Shown here: positions 6,230 to 8,363 of the stretch, piece by piece
How the letters are laid out: every line of letters begins with the position of its first letter
How positions within the stretch are numbered: position 1 is the stretch's first letter
Source of the DNA: Ignavibacteriales bacterium
GTDB lineage: Bacteria; Bacteroidota; Ignavibacteria; UBA10030
NCBI GenBank assembly: GCA_016218005.1
Contig: JACRFF010000199.1
Span: 1-8,363 of the forward strand
Direction: 5' to 3'
Length of the DNA: 8,363 bases
The notes under the pieces: generated by a model
What the model was told of the DNA's origin: nothing
The model's input: the letters and a program-made list of their open reading frames with translations, nothing else
Database searches by the model: none
Position numbers and translations under genes: made by a program

Positions 6230-6784
6230 CTACCTTTGACCCGCCGTTCCTTCGGCGAATCGTTGTCGCATCAATTCCAATTGCCGCTTCACGCTGCCAT
6301 CGAACACCGTGTCGCCCACCTGCGCAACAAAACCGCCGCGCACTTCTTTGTCGATGTTGAACGCAAGCTTGACCGTCTTCTTCGTGTAGGCTGCAAGTTT
6401 GCGCTCGAGCGTTTGCGTTTGTTCGCGCGTAAAATCCGCCGCCCCGACGACTTGGACGTTGACCACGCCGCGCCGCTCATCGTGAAGACGGAAAAATTCA
6501 TTGATGATCTCGGGAAGGACTTCTTCACGCCCCTTTTCCGCAAGCAGTTCTAAGAACTCAACTGCCATCGGCTGAACCTTCTTCTCGAACAGCTTCTTGA
6601 GGATGTCACGCTTCTTCTCTCGCTTTATGATGGGGCTTTTCAAGAAGAGAAAAAGTTCCCGCGATGCCTGAATGGTTTTGCGCAACAGCTCCACGTCTGC
6701 AACAATGGCGTCGATCTGCTTGCTTTCTTCGGCGGCAGACATGAGCGCCTGAGCATAGCGGTAGGCAATGCGGACTTGGCTCAT
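6230..6784 (-). CDS. atpH: F1F0 ATP synthase subunit delta
   Basis: Delta sits on top of F1 and joins it to the peripheral stalk formed by b subunits (the OSCP equivalent). The protein is 184 residues, typical length. The N-terminus, with AYRYAQALMSAAEE (7-20), matches the conserved helical start. KSPIIKREKKRDILKKLF (49-66) and FLELLAEKGREEVLPEI (77-93) follow. The C-terminal signature VRGGFVAQVGDTVFDGSVKR (147-166) is the best-conserved part of the family. It starts 6 nt after the atpF stop, so translational coupling is likely; no strong Shine-Dalgarno is seen. The stop is TAG, which shows that TAG is used as an ordinary stop in this genome. Confidence 0.95.
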   Translation of the reverse strand: MSQVRIAYRYAQALMSAAEESKQIDAIVADVELLRKTIQASRELFLFLKSPIIKREKKRDILKKLFEKKVQPMAVEFLELLAEKGREEVLPEIINEFFRLHDERRGVVNVQVVGAADFTREQTQTLERKLAAYTKKTVKLAFNIDKEVRGGFVAQVGDTVFDGSVKRQLELMRQRFAEGTAGQR

Positions 6785-6790
6785 GCGCTG

Positions 6791-7276
6791 TCAGTTCTTC
6801 GGAAGCTGATTGATGAACTCATCGACGATTTTCTGCTGCTTCTTGACGTCAAGTTGTTCATCAAGAATTTTTTCCGCCGCTTGAATGGCAAGGTCGGCAA
6901 TTTCGCTGCGCAGTTGCTGCTTGGCGGTTTCCACGCTGCGCTGAACCTCTTGATGTGCGCGGTCGAGTTCATGCTGTGCTTGCGTGCGCGCCTTCCCGAC
7001 GATTTCTTCTTTCATTTTCTCTGCCAACATCCGGCCATCGCGCATCATCTTTTGGAACTCTTCCTCCGCTTTGGCCATCGCTTGCTCATTGTGTTTCATC
7101 ATCGCTGCGGCTTCGGCGCGGGCTTTATCGGCTTCTTCCAGCGCCCCGCGGATTTTTCCTTCGCGCTCGTGGAGAGCATTCAAGATCGGCTTCCACGCAA
7201 ACTTGCCAAGCACAAGCACCAAGCATCCGAACGTTACCACAGTCCAGATGATCAACCCGGGATTGATTTCAAACAT
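6791..7276 (-). CDS. atpF: F1F0 ATP synthase subunit b
   Basis: Subunit b is the peripheral stalk, which holds F1 stationary relative to subunit a. The protein is 161 residues from the ATG at 7276-7274. One N-terminal membrane helix (about residues 7-27, IIWTVVTFGCLVLVLGKFAW) is followed by the family-typical FAWKPILNALHERE. A long charged coiled coil follows, rich in Glu/Lys/Ala, with a typical b-subunit C-terminus (AIQAAEKILDEQLD). An upstream in-frame start at 7366 would overlap atpE by about 70 bases and add a polar sequence before the membrane helix; MFEINPGLIIW is the normal beginning, so the shorter form is chosen. It lies 19 nt after atpE and 6 nt before atpH. The stop is TGA. Confidence 0.95.
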   Translation of the reverse strand: MFEINPGLIIWTVVTFGCLVLVLGKFAWKPILNALHEREGKIRGALEEADKARAEAAAMMKHNEQAMAKAEEEFQKMMRDGRMLAEKMKEEIVGKARTQAQHELDRAHQEVQRSVETAKQQLRSEIADLAIQAAEKILDEQLDVKKQQKIVDEFINQLPKN

Positions 7277-7295
7277 AACGGTGTGCTTTCGTCGA

Positions 7296-7532
7296 TTACT
7301 TGGTGGCAAGAATGATGCAGATTGCCAGCGCAAAAAATGTTGCGCCTTCGATGAGCGCCGCCGCAATCAACATCGACGTACGAATTTGTCCGAGTGCCTC
7401 AGGCTGACGACCGCTTGCTTCCATCGCCGATGCCGCAAGTTTGCCAATGCCGTATCCGGCGCCAAGAACCACGAGACCGGCTCCGAGTCCGGCTGCCAAA
7501 TAACCCCACGCGTATGCCATTGCTTGTTCCAT
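7296..7532 (-). CDS. atpE: F1F0 ATP synthase subunit c
   Basis: Subunit c is the proteolipid of the rotor ring that carries the translocated ion. The protein is 78 residues and forms a two-helix hairpin. Helix 1 carries the glycine-rich GLGAGLVVLGAGYGIG (15-30); the polar loop is GRQPEA (41-46). Helix 2 contains the ion-binding carboxylate Glu62 in AALIEGATFFALA. The residue after Glu62 is Gly, not the Ser/Thr of sodium-binding rings such as that of Ilyobacter, so proton coupling is the simplest reading; this is an inference. The start is supported by GGGAGGA 7 nt upstream, the strongest ribosome-binding site in the operon, as expected for a subunit needed in many copies. It lies 57 nt after atpB. 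The stop is TAA. Confidence 0.97.
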   Translation of the reverse strand: MEQAMAYAWGYLAAGLGAGLVVLGAGYGIGKLAASAMEASGRQPEALGQIRTSMLIAAALIEGATFFALAICIILATK

Positions 7533-7589
7533 TATTGATTCCTCCCATTGAAAAGTACCAGTGAATGATGATTTGAATTCGCAACCAAT

Positions 7590-8336
7590 TTAGTGATGAG
7601 CGTGTTCAGAATGTTCGTGGCTTGCGGCCTGCATACCCAAGCCCATAAAGAGCGACGTCAGCATGGTAAACACATACGCTTGGAGGAAAGCAACCAAGAT
7701 TTCCAGTAAATAAATTCCGAGCGCGAACACGACCGATACCGGCGCTACCGCCAAGGATCGAAAAATAAAAATAAGACCGATGAGCGATAAAATAACGATG
7801 TGCCCGCCGGTCATGTTAGCGAACAAACGCACACACAGCGCGAACGGTTTCGTGAACAATCCGAGTATTTCGATCGGGATCATAATTGGCCAGAGAATGG
7901 GATGAACGCCGCCCGTAAGATGTGCGAGATAGTGTCCGAAGCTCTGAGCACGAATCGCTGCCAGTTGAATCATGACGAATGCAATAATTGCCAAACCCGC
8001 GGTAACGGCAATGTTGCCAGTCGCCGTTGCGCCGAACGGCACCATGCCCATTAAGTTCATCAGCAGGATGAAGAAAAAAGTGGTCAGCAAATAGGGAACG
8101 TATCGCAGCCCCGCAGGTCCCATATTCGTCAGCGCGATTTCATCGCGTACGAACACGACAAGGACTTCTATGACATTGGCCAATCCTCGCGGGACGATGT
8201 TTTTCTTGTACGACCTTGCCACGAAAATTGCCCACACGGCAAGTATCAGCGCGGCAAGAAGGAGAAAGAACACATGCTTCGTCGGAGAGACATCGACCAT
8301 CCAGCTGCCAATCTTCATCGGCGCCAGATGCGGCAA
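7590..8336 (-). CDS. atpB: F1F0 ATP synthase subunit a (start uncertain)
   Basis: Subunit a provides the two half-channels through which protons reach and leave the c-ring. It is 248 residues if started at the TTG (8336-8334) or 242 from the ATG at 8318-8316. Membrane segments lie near 22-41, 82-101, 108-128, 147-192 (a helical hairpin) and 199-235. The essential arginine is Arg170 in [17 protein letters not shown] (165-181), and [17 protein letters not shown] (210-226) forms the last conserved helix. The C-terminus is His-rich (HEHSEHAHH). An in-frame TAG lies at 8342-8340, two codons before the TTG. AGGAG abuts the TTG with no spacer and is 18 nt from the ATG, so neither start is well placed. 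The a subunit in Chlorobiota/Bacteroidota relatives usually has a longer N-terminus, so this copy may be interrupted. The stop is TAA. Confidence 0.9.
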   Translation of the reverse strand: MPHLAPMKIGSWMVDVSPTKHVFFLLLAALILAVWAIFVARSYKKNIVPRGLANVIEVLVVFVRDEIALTNMGPAGLRYVPYLLTTFFFILLMNLMGMVPFGATATGNIAVTAGLAIIAFVMIQLAAIRAQSFGHYLAHLTGGVHPILWPIMIPIEILGLFTKPFALCVRLFANMTGGHIVILSLIGLIFIFRSLAVAPVSVVFALGIYLLEILVAFLQAYVFTMLTSLFMGLGMQAASHEHSEHAHH

Positions 8337-8339
8337 CTC

Positions 8340-8363
8340 CTAGTGGCCGCCGGGGAATTCAAC
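8340..8363 (-). other. Seven codons and a TAG stop upstream of atpB: end of an upstream gene, or the interrupted atpB N-terminus
   Basis: In the same frame as atpB the minus strand reads VEFPGGH, then TAG, then Glu-Leu-Pro-His-Leu leading into the a subunit. It is either the tail of an unidentified upstream gene or the periplasmic N-terminal region of a longer a subunit broken by the TAG. The window ends here. Confidence 0.35.

Noticed and set aside
7277..7366. A longer AtpF starting at 7366.
   Set aside because: It would overlap atpE and put a polar, basic stretch before the membrane anchor; MFEINPG is the standard beginning.
8340..8342. TAG as a recoded sense codon in this genome.
   Set aside because: rpsP, ffh and atpH all terminate sensibly at TAG, so TAG is a normal stop here.

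Overview
The window reads almost entirely on the minus strand and holds two conserved housekeeping blocks with a stand-alone secretion/pilus-type ATPase gene between them. In transcription order (high to low coordinates) it carries atpB-atpE-atpF-atpH-atpA-atpG, an intrinsic terminator, a GspE/PilB-family ATPase gene, then ffh-rpsP-khpA, which runs off the low end of the window. Coding density is high and no intergenic stretch exceeds about 205 bases.

Organism: this is an inference. The F0 genes, delta, alpha and gamma are together, but beta and epsilon (atpD, atpC) do not follow gamma; a terminator does. That split, together with an S16 protein carrying a long Lys/Ala/Pro-rich tail, fits the Bacteroidota/Chlorobiota/Ignavibacteriota (FCB) group. 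The alpha and c subunits look like ordinary bacterial proton-type F-ATPase subunits. The exact phylum cannot be fixed from this window.

How the genes work together: the 7590-8336, 7296-7532 and 6791-7276 genes encode the membrane part of ATP synthase (a, c, b). The 6230-6784, 4631-6184 and 3740-4630 genes encode delta, alpha and gamma. Ffh is the SRP GTPase that targets nascent membrane proteins. S16 is a small-subunit ribosomal protein, and KhpA is a small KH-domain RNA-binding protein. The ffh-rpsP-khpA order is widespread and is normally followed by rimM-trmD-rplS.

Unusual content: (1) the ffh G domain carries an extra in-frame segment of roughly 27-30 residues, encoded by a string of five tiny hairpins; (2) the rpsP-khpA spacer carries a similar string of tiny hairpins, sharing a core sequence with the ffh insert in the opposite orientation, which suggests a dispersed palindromic repeat family able to insert inside an essential gene; (3) the ffh leader contains a hairpin with 19-nt arms and one mismatch; (4) an in-frame TAG lies two codons before the first possible atpB start, in a context that reads like one continuous a-subunit N-terminus; (5) the GspE-like ATPase lacks the usual N-terminal domain, the His-box histidine and part of the Arg/Asp box. 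No tRNA, rRNA, CRISPR array or transposase gene was seen.
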